A DNA stretch of 33,613 nt from an uncultured Tenacibaculum sp. (GTDB taxonomy: Bacteria; Bacteroidota; Bacteroidia; Flavobacteriales; Flavobacteriaceae). Each line of letters starts with the position of its first letter. The first letter of the stretch is position 1. Below the pieces are notes generated by a model. The model was not told where the DNA came from. It saw only the letters and a program-made list of their open reading frames with translations, and ran no database searches. The stretch lies in assembly GCA_947498055.1 (NCBI GenBank), contig CANMJA010000041.1, positions 1 to 33,613 on the forward strand, read 5' to 3'. The position numbers were made by a program, and so were the translations under genes. Of this stretch, positions 24,701-31,064 are shown in pieces.

Positions 24701-25082
24701 CTAAATACCCATCGTTATTAATATCTACCATTGTTGTTCCTGTATACCACCTATTATCTCCAGAAACAGAGGCTTTTTCTGTAATATCTACAAACTCTAA
24801 ATTCCCTTTATTCAAATATAATTTATTAGACACTTGATTTCCTGTTAGAAAAACATCTATTAATCCATCATTATTAATATCTCCTAACGAAACTCCTCCT
24901 CCCATATAAATAGAAGTATATTTAAAATAATTTAAAGAGTCGGTTTCTTTTAAATTATTGCTAAATGTAATGTTTGTTTTATTGGAAGATAATTTTGAAA
25001 AAACTTTTATATTATTATTCTTTTGATTTTTAGATACACAACCTATTAAGGTGATAAAAAAAAGCAACAGTACTTTCTTCAT
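21798..25082 (-). CDS. FG-GAP/VCBS-repeat lipoprotein with ASPIC/UnbV domain
   Basis: This 1094-aa exported lipoprotein (LIGC, Cys15) is built of FG-GAP/VCBS beta-propeller repeats. DINNDGYLDIF- or DFDNDGDLDLY-type calcium-binding loops occur throughout, arranged as two propeller halves. Between them lies an ASPIC/UnbV module (GLGAIAYLYHKGK, LTRGFQSSVAPELHFGLD, KIDSIKVVWNKNK). This CRTAC1-like architecture is common in marine Bacteroidota, often beside SusCD pairs, but its biochemical role is not established. It follows susD after a hairpin and precedes the lactonase by 3 nt. By position it could serve as the surface glycan-binding protein of the locus; that is inference. No catalytic motif was recognised. 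The start fits the signal peptide. Confidence 0.85.
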   Translation of the reverse strand: MKKVLLLFFITLIGCVSKNQKNNNIKVFSKLSSNKTNITFSNNLKETDSLNYFKYTSIYMGGGVSLGDINNDGLIDVFLTGNQVSNKLYLNKGNLEFVDITEKASVSGDNRWYTGTTMVDINNDGYLDIYCSVSGKNGVKENQLFVNNKDNTFTEKAAEYGIADVGNSVQATFFDFDNDGDLDLYVANYPIAHPSTSNMVYRSKMQNVNDVESDKLYRNDGEQFTDVSKEAGVKNYSFSLGITVSDLNNDGWKDLYVSNDYSIPDFMYLNNQDGTFKEVIKEATSQTAFYGMGIDIADINNDGYLDIFQADMDSDDNRRQKANMSSMNPRLFYETVLYGFHYQYMHNCLQLNSGYNKEGVPQYSNISRLTGTSSTDWSWAPIFADFNNDGFKDLYITNGTRREVNNKDFFNKIDDEEYEELSFVEKVELIPSEPIENFMFQNKGGLEFKKVNEDWGVNYKGFSNGVAYGDLDNDGDLEIIVNNIDEEAMVFENTSSQKNNYLKLRFKGEGKNPNGLGAIAYLYHKGKIQVQELTLTRGFQSSVAPELHFGLDTISKIDSIKVVWNKNKEQIIKQVKTNQTLVLDYTKAAIKTNKKSEKGEQVFTNTTFLSNTIKHQENVYDDFENQVLLPHKMSTLGPAISVADVNNDGLDDFFLGGAYGKVGGIYFQTNNSFQKQENPDFRKDKLSEDVGSLFFDADNDGDQDLFVISGGYEFAEKSNHLVDRLYINDGKGEFSKSNSIPELKISGSKPYKFDFNKDGKQDVLVLGRQVPGKYPMAASSYILENTSKENKVNFENVTEKVAPTLTNLGMATSAIITDFNNDSWQDIIIVGEWMSIKIFKNNKGVFKEVSEQMGLSKNTTGWWWSIAQGDFDKDGDIDYILGNNGLNYKYKASEDETFDIYVKDFDKNQKEDIVLSYYNKGKQYPVRGKQCSTEQIPGIKNKFKNYDEFSKATLIDVYGKKNLEKALHYQVKSFASIYLENKGGSFKRHKLPVKAQFSSIQQILVEDFDKDGNIDALIAGNLYNSEVETPRNDGSKGLFLKGNGKGEFLSVPVKESGFYTNGDVKDLKKITIGNDNYIISAKNNDYLQFIKVSE

Positions 25083-25102
25083 TTATAAAAAAGTTTAAAA
25101 TC

Positions 25103-25135
25103 AATAAAGCAGTATGAAAACCACACTGCTTTATT
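25103..25135 (-). terminator. Hairpin between susD and the downstream genes (partial terminator)
   Basis: A perfect 11-bp stem (AATAAAGCAGT at 25103-25113 with ACTGCTTTATT at 25125-25135) encloses an 11-nt loop, 50 nt after the susD stop. On the minus strand it is followed by a T-rich but interrupted stretch (GATTTTAAAC then six T), so it may terminate only part of the transcripts or protect the susCD mRNA 3' end. The plus-strand reading has a better T run, but no plus-strand gene ends here. Confidence 0.65.
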
Positions 25136-25185
25136 TTTTGTTAGATCATTAATTCAAATACAATCTACAGTTATGATATTTTATA

Positions 25186-26727
25186 TTAATACCCAGGGTT
25201 CTGGTCTGCTTCTGTAAGCGCTGTATTCTTATCTATTTCAGATGCAGGAATAGGAAATAAATCATTTTTAGAAGTATATTCAGTACCTACTAATTCTGTA
25301 CTTGTTTTGCCCCATCTTACTAAATCCCAGAAACGTTGTCCTTCATGTGCTAATTCTAAAAATTTCTCGTTTACAATAGCTTCAAATAAAGTATTTCCAG
25401 CTAATCCTGTTACATCTGCTAATCCTGCTCTAGCTCTTATTTTATTTAACTCAATCATGGCTTTCGAATCATTCCCTGATTTATTATATGCTTCCGCAGC
25501 TAACAGTAATACTTCAGCATATCTAAACAATCTAAAATTCGTACCGTAATTTAATGCCTGCACGCCATCTTTACTAGTTTCTTGAGATCTTGTAGTATAT
25601 TTTACCCTAAGAGCTCCATCATAATCCCATATAGACTCTTTAGGAACAATAATAGACCCACCTAAAGCTATAAAATCCGACTCAGTTAATAACGTTGCAT
25701 TTTTTCTTTTATCATCTCCTGCAGCTTCGAAAGCTTTAACAAGTTTGCTTGTAGGTAAATTCATACCCCATCCACCTATCCAACCATCAACACCTGTTTT
25801 CGGAAGATCAAAAAACTCACCTCTAGGCCCCATTAATTGAATATGTAAATTACTTTCATTTCTTCCCCCCCAAGCAATACTTCCATCATTCCAAGTTCTC
25901 CCTGAAGTAGTTACATATCCTATTTCTAATAATGATTCCTTACCAAATTCACTATCAGCAGACCATACATCTTCTATATTAGCTTCTAAATCATGAGAAG
26001 GATTATTAATTACAGATTCAAAAAAAGGAATTGCTTCTCCATATTTTTCTTGAAAAACTAGCACTTTTCCCATTAGTGCCTGAGCTGCACCTTTAGATAC
26101 CCTAAAAACATCAGGAACTGCTGATTTTTCTGGCAAATTTCCTATAACTTCTTTTAAATCTTCTTCTATTTGCTGGTAAATTTCAGCCCTAGGTGATTTT
26201 TTTAGAGCAAAATCACTAGCTGCTTTTGGCACTTCTATTCTTAAGGGAATATCTCCAAACATCGTTGTTAATTCAAAAAAGCACCAAGCTCTAAAAAATT
26301 TAGCCTCAGCAATTGCTCTATCTTTATTACTTAAAGTACTTTCTTTTAAATTATCTATAACAAGATTAGACATAGCTATAGTTCTATAAAATAAGTTCCA
26401 AACACTTTCTGTTGATGAATTTGAACTATCTAAAGGAGCATATTTATCGATATGATCTAGCTGTACTTGATCTTCTTGATTTTCACCTCCTTTTCCAGCT
26501 TCATCTCCTGGTAATAATTTCACCAAAAAAGCACTATGCCAATCTCTATTATAATTAAACTGCATTAAGTCATATATTCCAATAACAGCTTCCTCAACAT
26601 TTTTTTCAGACAAGAAAAACCCTTCTAAATCTTGAATGTTTTCTGGAGGATTGTTTGTAAAATCTTCATCACATGAAGTAACTCCAAAAAACAACACAAA
26701 TGTGATATAAAAAATTATTTTTTTCAT
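25186..26727 (-). CDS. susD: SusD/RagB-family glycan-binding lipoprotein
   Basis: This 513-aa outer-membrane lipoprotein has a signal ending in VTSC (Cys19). It has the SusD/RagB layout: a helical TPR-like start (LSEKNVEEAVIGIYDLMQFN), RAIAEAKFFRAWCFFELTTMFGDIPL, KGAAQALMGKVLVFQEKYGEAI, and the C-terminal NFRLFRYAEVLLLAAEAYNK and FLELAHEGQRFWDLVRWGK. It forms the lid of the SusC transporter and captures oligosaccharide at the surface. It lies 20 nt after susC, the usual pairing. Substrate specificity of SusD proteins is not readable by eye; the neighbouring GH3 and lactonase genes suggest a glucose-containing beta-linked glycan. Confidence 0.95.
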   Translation of the reverse strand: MKKIIFYITFVLFFGVTSCDEDFTNNPPENIQDLEGFFLSEKNVEEAVIGIYDLMQFNYNRDWHSAFLVKLLPGDEAGKGGENQEDQVQLDHIDKYAPLDSSNSSTESVWNLFYRTIAMSNLVIDNLKESTLSNKDRAIAEAKFFRAWCFFELTTMFGDIPLRIEVPKAASDFALKKSPRAEIYQQIEEDLKEVIGNLPEKSAVPDVFRVSKGAAQALMGKVLVFQEKYGEAIPFFESVINNPSHDLEANIEDVWSADSEFGKESLLEIGYVTTSGRTWNDGSIAWGGRNESNLHIQLMGPRGEFFDLPKTGVDGWIGGWGMNLPTSKLVKAFEAAGDDKRKNATLLTESDFIALGGSIIVPKESIWDYDGALRVKYTTRSQETSKDGVQALNYGTNFRLFRYAEVLLLAAEAYNKSGNDSKAMIELNKIRARAGLADVTGLAGNTLFEAIVNEKFLELAHEGQRFWDLVRWGKTSTELVGTEYTSKNDLFPIPASEIDKNTALTEADQNPGY

Positions 26728-26747
26728 TTTAAAAAGTATTTTGTTTA

Positions 26748-29700
26748 TTAAAAATTTAAAGAGAATCCAAAAATAGCACGTGCAGGAGTTGGGTAATACC
26801 CTCTATCTACACCTATATCATTAAATCCAAAATTCCCTATTTCAGGGTCTAACCCTTTATAGTCAGTAAAGGTAAAAAAGTCATCTAAAGATACATATAA
26901 TCTTAAACTATTCAAACTAAGCTTACTAGAAAGACTCTCAGGAAGTGTATATCCTAACTGTATTTGTTTAATTCTCATATAAGAGCCATCTTCTACTACT
27001 AAATCTGTATCGTATGCAGATTTCACAGATGCAGCACCTGGAAAAGTAGCATTATCACCTGGATTAACCCATCTATTTTCATAAAAATGTAAAGGTTTAT
27101 TTGAAAAAGTTCTGGTTGGTTGATGATAAGTAGCAAAAATTTCATTCCCTATAGTTCCTTGAATCTGCACATTAAAATCAAAGTTTTTGTACCCTAATTT
27201 CACATTACCCCCATATAAGATATCTGGGTGTGGAGAACCTAAAAATCGCTTATCACTCGAATTTATAACTCCATCATTATTTTCATCTATTTTAACAACT
27301 TCTCCTGTTGCAGGGTCAATACCATCTGTTCTATGCCCAAAAAAATACCATACTGGTTGCCCTTCAGAAAACCTAGTAACTCCATCATTATTTTGAGGAG
27401 CACCTGCACCTTCAATAAAAGAATCTTTAGGTAAAAAAAGAATTTCAGTAACTTCATTATCTAAGGTAGATAAATTAGCGTTAATTTGATACGTAAAATC
27501 ACCTTCTGTGGTATCAACATACCCTAATTCGAATTCAAACCCTTTATTTACAACGGTTCCTGCATTAAACTCGTTTAAATTAAACCCTGCAGAAGGAGGA
27601 GTAATTAGACTACCATCTGGCACAATTAAATCTTTTGTAGTTTTTTTATAATAATCAGCTGAAAAACTTAATTTATTATCTAATGCTTTTAAATCTATTC
27701 CAATATCTAATTGTTCAGAAGTTTCCCAAACTAAATTCTCATTACCAAAACCAGTAACTTGAACCCCTGAGAACCCCAAATAATTAAGAGTACGTCCGTT
27801 ATCTTCATTTGTTATACCTGTAAGATCAGAATTTCCATTTAAATTTTGCTTATTACCATTCTGCCCCCAACTACCTCTTACTTTTAAATAATTTAAAAAA
27901 GAATCATCTTTCCAAAACCCTTCTTTAGAAATTACCCAACCCGTTGAAAAAGAAGGAAAAGTTGCAACTCTATTATCTGAAGGGAATTTATCTGATCTAT
28001 CTCTCCTTACTGTAGCTTCAAAAAGATATTTACCCATATAGTCATATGATAATCTAGCATACATTGACACTAAATTATCTCTGAATCTACGATTTACAGG
28101 AGAATCAGGATCAAGAACAAATCCAGAGTTACTTAAAGATCCTGGATTTAAATCAAAGCTTACAAAATCATCAACTGGTGCAGAAAAATTAAACCTAGTA
28201 AATGTTGGCCTTCTACTTTCTTCTGCTGAGTACCCTGCTAACACTTTAAAATTATGGTTATTAAACGACTTTTCATAAGAAGCAAAATTCTCCCATAACC
28301 ACCTAGTAAACTCTACTTTTTGAGCTGCAATATTGTATGTCGTATTTGTAGCTAAATCCCCTACATGGAAAGGATTAACATTCTGTTGATTAACAAATTG
28401 ATTTTGCTCATAACCATATCTTGTCGTAAAACTTAACCCTTCTAAAATATTAAACTTCAAATACGCCGTAGTTAAAAACTGATCGTTTTCATTTATATTT
28501 TGCTGAATAGCATTAGCAAAAGCCACCGGATTTACAACCTCTCCATTAGAATATGCAGGATATCCATATACATTTCCATCTTCGTCTCTCAAAACAGGAA
28601 CCCCTTTTGCTGCAGACCTATCAAAAACATCTACAGGTACTCCATCTGTATAAATCACAGGTGTTAATGGATCAATAATCAACATATTTTGAATTACCCC
28701 TCTTGTATCATTATTTTCTGCAATACCAGTTCTATCTATAAAAGAAGTATTCGAATTCACTCCAAATTCTAACCAATCTGTAATTTCACTTTTCAAATTA
28801 AATCTAAATGTATTTCTCTTAAACGAAGAGTTATCTCCACCTAATATTCCTTTTTGATTTGTATGTGATGCTGAAAAATAATAGGAAGTACTCTTTGTAG
28901 CACCAGATAAACTCATATCATAACGTTGCATAAATGCAGGGTCAAAAGTTTCATCTATCCAATTTGTATTAACTTCAGGATCTAAAATACCATCTCCATC
29001 TACATCTACAACACCAGCAAGTGGATTACCTCCTTCAGCCATATAAGTAGCAAACTGAGTAGCATTCAACAACTCCATATTTGTATTTACAAATTGCATT
29101 CCTAATTGTGTATTAAAGCTAATCTGTAAATCTCCTTCTCTACCTTTTTTAGTAGTAATTATAACTACTCCATTCGCTCCTTCTGTACCATAAATAGCCG
29201 CTGATGCTGCATCTTTAAGAATTTCCATATTCGCAATATCCGAAGGCGCTATATTATCTATGGTAGAAACTTTCATTCCATCAACAATAAATAAAGGATC
29301 TGCATTTCCACTAGAACCTGTACCTCTAATTCTTATTTTAGCACCTGACCCTGGTGAACCAGATGATGACGAAACAGTAACCCCTGAAGTTCTACCTTGT
29401 AGTACTTGTTCCACTCTTTGATTTGAAACGCTCTGAATTTGTTTACTATCTATACTTGAAATTGCTCCTGTTACCAAACTTTTCTTTTTAGTTCCGTAAC
29501 CTACTACAACAACTTCTTCTAGCGTACCTAATTCTTCTTCTAAGGTAACATTAATAGTACTATTACCGTCAACTGCTATTTCTTTCGTTTTATAACCAAT
29601 AAAACTAAATACTAAAACATCATTTGGTTTCACATTATTTAATGTGTATTTACCATCGAAGTCTGTTTCTACTCCCCTACTGGTTCCTTTAACAATTACA

Positions 29701-29825
29701 TTAACTCCTGGCAATCCGCCTGAAGCATCTGAAACTACACCTTTAACAGTTTGTGCATTTAAACTAAATGACAGAGATGTTAAAGCAAATACTAGTAGAA
29801 AAAATGTAAATATATTTTTTTTCAT
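26748..29825 (-). CDS. susC: SusC/RagA-family TonB-dependent transporter
   Basis: This 1025-aa outer-membrane beta-barrel has a signal peptide ending near LNAQ, a carboxypeptidase-D-regulatory-like domain (about 27-105, VKGVVSDASGGLPGVNVIV) and a SusC-type motif EEVVVVGYGTKKK. The plug domain contains VLQGRTSGVTV, IRIRGTGS, DPLFIVDGM and ILKDAASAAIYG, and the barrel ends in a terminal Phe (FGFSLNF). It imports oligosaccharide bound by SusD using TonB energy. There is no extra N-terminal signalling domain, so anti-sigma regulation is not indicated; the divergent AraC gene is the likelier regulator. It is the first gene of the minus-strand operon. Confidence 0.96.
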   Translation of the reverse strand: MKKNIFTFFLLVFALTSLSFSLNAQTVKGVVSDASGGLPGVNVIVKGTSRGVETDFDGKYTLNNVKPNDVLVFSFIGYKTKEIAVDGNSTINVTLEEELGTLEEVVVVGYGTKKKSLVTGAISSIDSKQIQSVSNQRVEQVLQGRTSGVTVSSSSGSPGSGAKIRIRGTGSSGNADPLFIVDGMKVSTIDNIAPSDIANMEILKDAASAAIYGTEGANGVVIITTKKGREGDLQISFNTQLGMQFVNTNMELLNATQFATYMAEGGNPLAGVVDVDGDGILDPEVNTNWIDETFDPAFMQRYDMSLSGATKSTSYYFSASHTNQKGILGGDNSSFKRNTFRFNLKSEITDWLEFGVNSNTSFIDRTGIAENNDTRGVIQNMLIIDPLTPVIYTDGVPVDVFDRSAAKGVPVLRDEDGNVYGYPAYSNGEVVNPVAFANAIQQNINENDQFLTTAYLKFNILEGLSFTTRYGYEQNQFVNQQNVNPFHVGDLATNTTYNIAAQKVEFTRWLWENFASYEKSFNNHNFKVLAGYSAEESRRPTFTRFNFSAPVDDFVSFDLNPGSLSNSGFVLDPDSPVNRRFRDNLVSMYARLSYDYMGKYLFEATVRRDRSDKFPSDNRVATFPSFSTGWVISKEGFWKDDSFLNYLKVRGSWGQNGNKQNLNGNSDLTGITNEDNGRTLNYLGFSGVQVTGFGNENLVWETSEQLDIGIDLKALDNKLSFSADYYKKTTKDLIVPDGSLITPPSAGFNLNEFNAGTVVNKGFEFELGYVDTTEGDFTYQINANLSTLDNEVTEILFLPKDSFIEGAGAPQNNDGVTRFSEGQPVWYFFGHRTDGIDPATGEVVKIDENNDGVINSSDKRFLGSPHPDILYGGNVKLGYKNFDFNVQIQGTIGNEIFATYHQPTRTFSNKPLHFYENRWVNPGDNATFPGAASVKSAYDTDLVVEDGSYMRIKQIQLGYTLPESLSSKLSLNSLRLYVSLDDFFTFTDYKGLDPEIGNFGFNDIGVDRGYYPTPARAIFGFSLNF

Positions 29826-29940
29826 ATTCTGATAATTAATTTGGTCTTTTTTTGCTACATAATCAATATTAAATAAACATATTTATTATTTCTATAAAAG
29901 TAATTATATTGATTAGCAAACAAAATAAAATTGTTTTCTA

Positions 29941-29948
29941 CAAAAATA
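29941..29948 (-). promoter_or_regulatory. Candidate -7 box for the susC operon
   Basis: The minus strand reads TATTTTTG, matching the Bacteroidota -7 consensus TAnnTTTG, about 115 nt upstream of the susC start. No TTG is seen at the expected distance upstream, so this may need an activator, consistent with the adjacent AraC-type gene, or may be chance in AT-rich DNA. Confidence 0.3.
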
Positions 29949-29955
29949 TGCTCAA

Positions 29956-29974
29956 TATTAACTAATTGTTAATA
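29956..29974. promoter_or_regulatory. Inverted repeat in the susC-araC divergent region (operator candidate)
   Basis: TATTAAC (29956-29962) and GTTAATA (29968-29974) form a perfect 7-bp inverted repeat with a 5-bp spacer. It lies just upstream of the candidate susC -7 box and about 90 nt before the AraC start. Position and symmetry suit a regulator site, but AT-rich DNA yields such repeats by chance. Confidence 0.35.
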
Positions 29975-30011
29975 GAATTTTATCATTCATTAATAATTTT
30001 TTAATATTATT

Positions 30012-30073
30012 GACCTATAAAAATTATAAAATAAATAAAAACGACCACTAAAAATTATAAAATGAATAAAAAC
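30012..30073. repeat. 31-bp tandem duplication spanning the araC start codon
   Basis: Two adjacent 31-bp copies, 30012-30042 and 30043-30073, match at 28 of 31 positions. Both begin GACC and end AATAAAAAC. One difference (A at 30033, G at 30064) makes ATA in the first copy and the ATG start of the AraC-type gene in the second. The untranslated leader and first codons of the gene are therefore a duplicated unit. Confidence 0.85.
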
Positions 30074-30934
30074 ATCCACAGAGAAATCACACAATTATCT
30101 CCTTCGGATAGCTTTTTAGTTTACTATAGAGTTAAGAATGATTTTGATTTCCCAATACACTTTCATCCTGAGTACGAATTAAACTTTATACACAAAGGAA
30201 CTGGTGTAAGAAGAGTTATTGGCGATCATATAGGAGAAATCAATGATTACGAATTGGTATTAGTAGGCCCCAACCTACCACATTGCTGGGAACTACACAA
30301 TTGTACCAATAAGGAAATTCACGAGATTACCATACACATACACAATGATTTATTAGACGAAAAGTTACTTTCTAGGAGAGTATTTAAATCTATAAGAGAC
30401 ATGCTAAATAGATCTATACATGGTATTTCTTTCTCTGAAAAAACAATAAAAGAAATGATGCCAAGGCTTTTTGAACTTCCTAAAACCTCTGGCATCGATT
30501 ATTTTTTAGAGTTTGTTTCTATTTTACACGATCTTTCTATCTCCAGAAATCAAAAACTCTTATCTACCTCTTTTTCAAATTATAATGATTTTGAAAATAG
30601 TGATAAAATTAAAAAAGTATACGAGTATGTTCAAAATAATTTTCAACGAAAAATATCTCTTGATGAAATATCTGAACTTATAAACATGACTCCAGTATCT
30701 TTTAATAGGTTTATTAAAAAGAGAACTGGAAAGACCTTTGTTTCTTACATAAATAATACTCGTGTTAGTTATGCAAGTAGATTTTTATTAGAAACTGATT
30801 TAAGTGTTGGTGAAATTGCTTATAAGTGTGGATTTAACAATTTAGCAAACTTTAATAGAATGTTTAAAAAAATAAAAAACAATACCCCTAGTGAATTTAG
30901 GACAGAGTTTAATGGTATTCAAAAAGTATTATGA
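30062..30934 (+). CDS. AraC-family transcriptional regulator
   Basis: This 290-aa cytoplasmic regulator has an N-terminal cupin-like sensor (about 15-95; FPIHFHPEYELNFIHKG and GPNLPHCW are typical of sugar-sensing AraC proteins). Its C-terminal double helix-turn-helix (about 180-285) carries KISLDEISELINMTPVSFNRFIKKRTGKT and VGEIAYKCGFNNLANFNRMFKK. It diverges from susC with a 236-nt shared upstream region and is followed by a GH3 gene on the same strand 130 nt later. It probably activates the sugar locus when an oligosaccharide or monosaccharide is bound. The start codon lies in the second copy of a 31-bp tandem repeat. The family is certain; the ligand is not known. Confidence 0.93.
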   Translation: MNKNIHREITQLSPSDSFLVYYRVKNDFDFPIHFHPEYELNFIHKGTGVRRVIGDHIGEINDYELVLVGPNLPHCWELHNCTNKEIHEITIHIHNDLLDEKLLSRRVFKSIRDMLNRSIHGISFSEKTIKEMMPRLFELPKTSGIDYFLEFVSILHDLSISRNQKLLSTSFSNYNDFENSDKIKKVYEYVQNNFQRKISLDEISELINMTPVSFNRFIKKRTGKTFVSYINNTRVSYASRFLLETDLSVGEIAYKCGFNNLANFNRMFKKIKNNTPSEFRTEFNGIQKVL

Positions 30935-31031
30935 TATTATTTTATCATTATTAACCATAAAATAAACTTAAAAGAACAAAAAAATATCATATTTTGATTA
31001 TTTGAGCACATTAAATACAACATGTGTATCA

Positions 31032-31039
31032 TAATTTTG
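31032..31039 (+). promoter_or_regulatory. Candidate -7 box for the second GH3 gene
   Basis: TAATTTTG matches the Bacteroidota TAnnTTTG element 25 nt before the GH3 ATG. The nearest upstream TTTG (31001-31004) is farther than the usual spacing, so the -33 element is poor. The site suggests the GH3 gene can be expressed separately from the AraC-type gene. Confidence 0.4.
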
Positions 31040-31064
31040 TATCACTTTCCAAAACAAATCACAT

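Noticed and set aside
30937..30965. AT-only 9-bp inverted repeat just after the AraC gene
   Set aside because: TTATTTTAT/ATAAAATAA has no G-C pair and no T run, and such pairs are expected by chance in DNA this AT-rich. It was not called a terminator.
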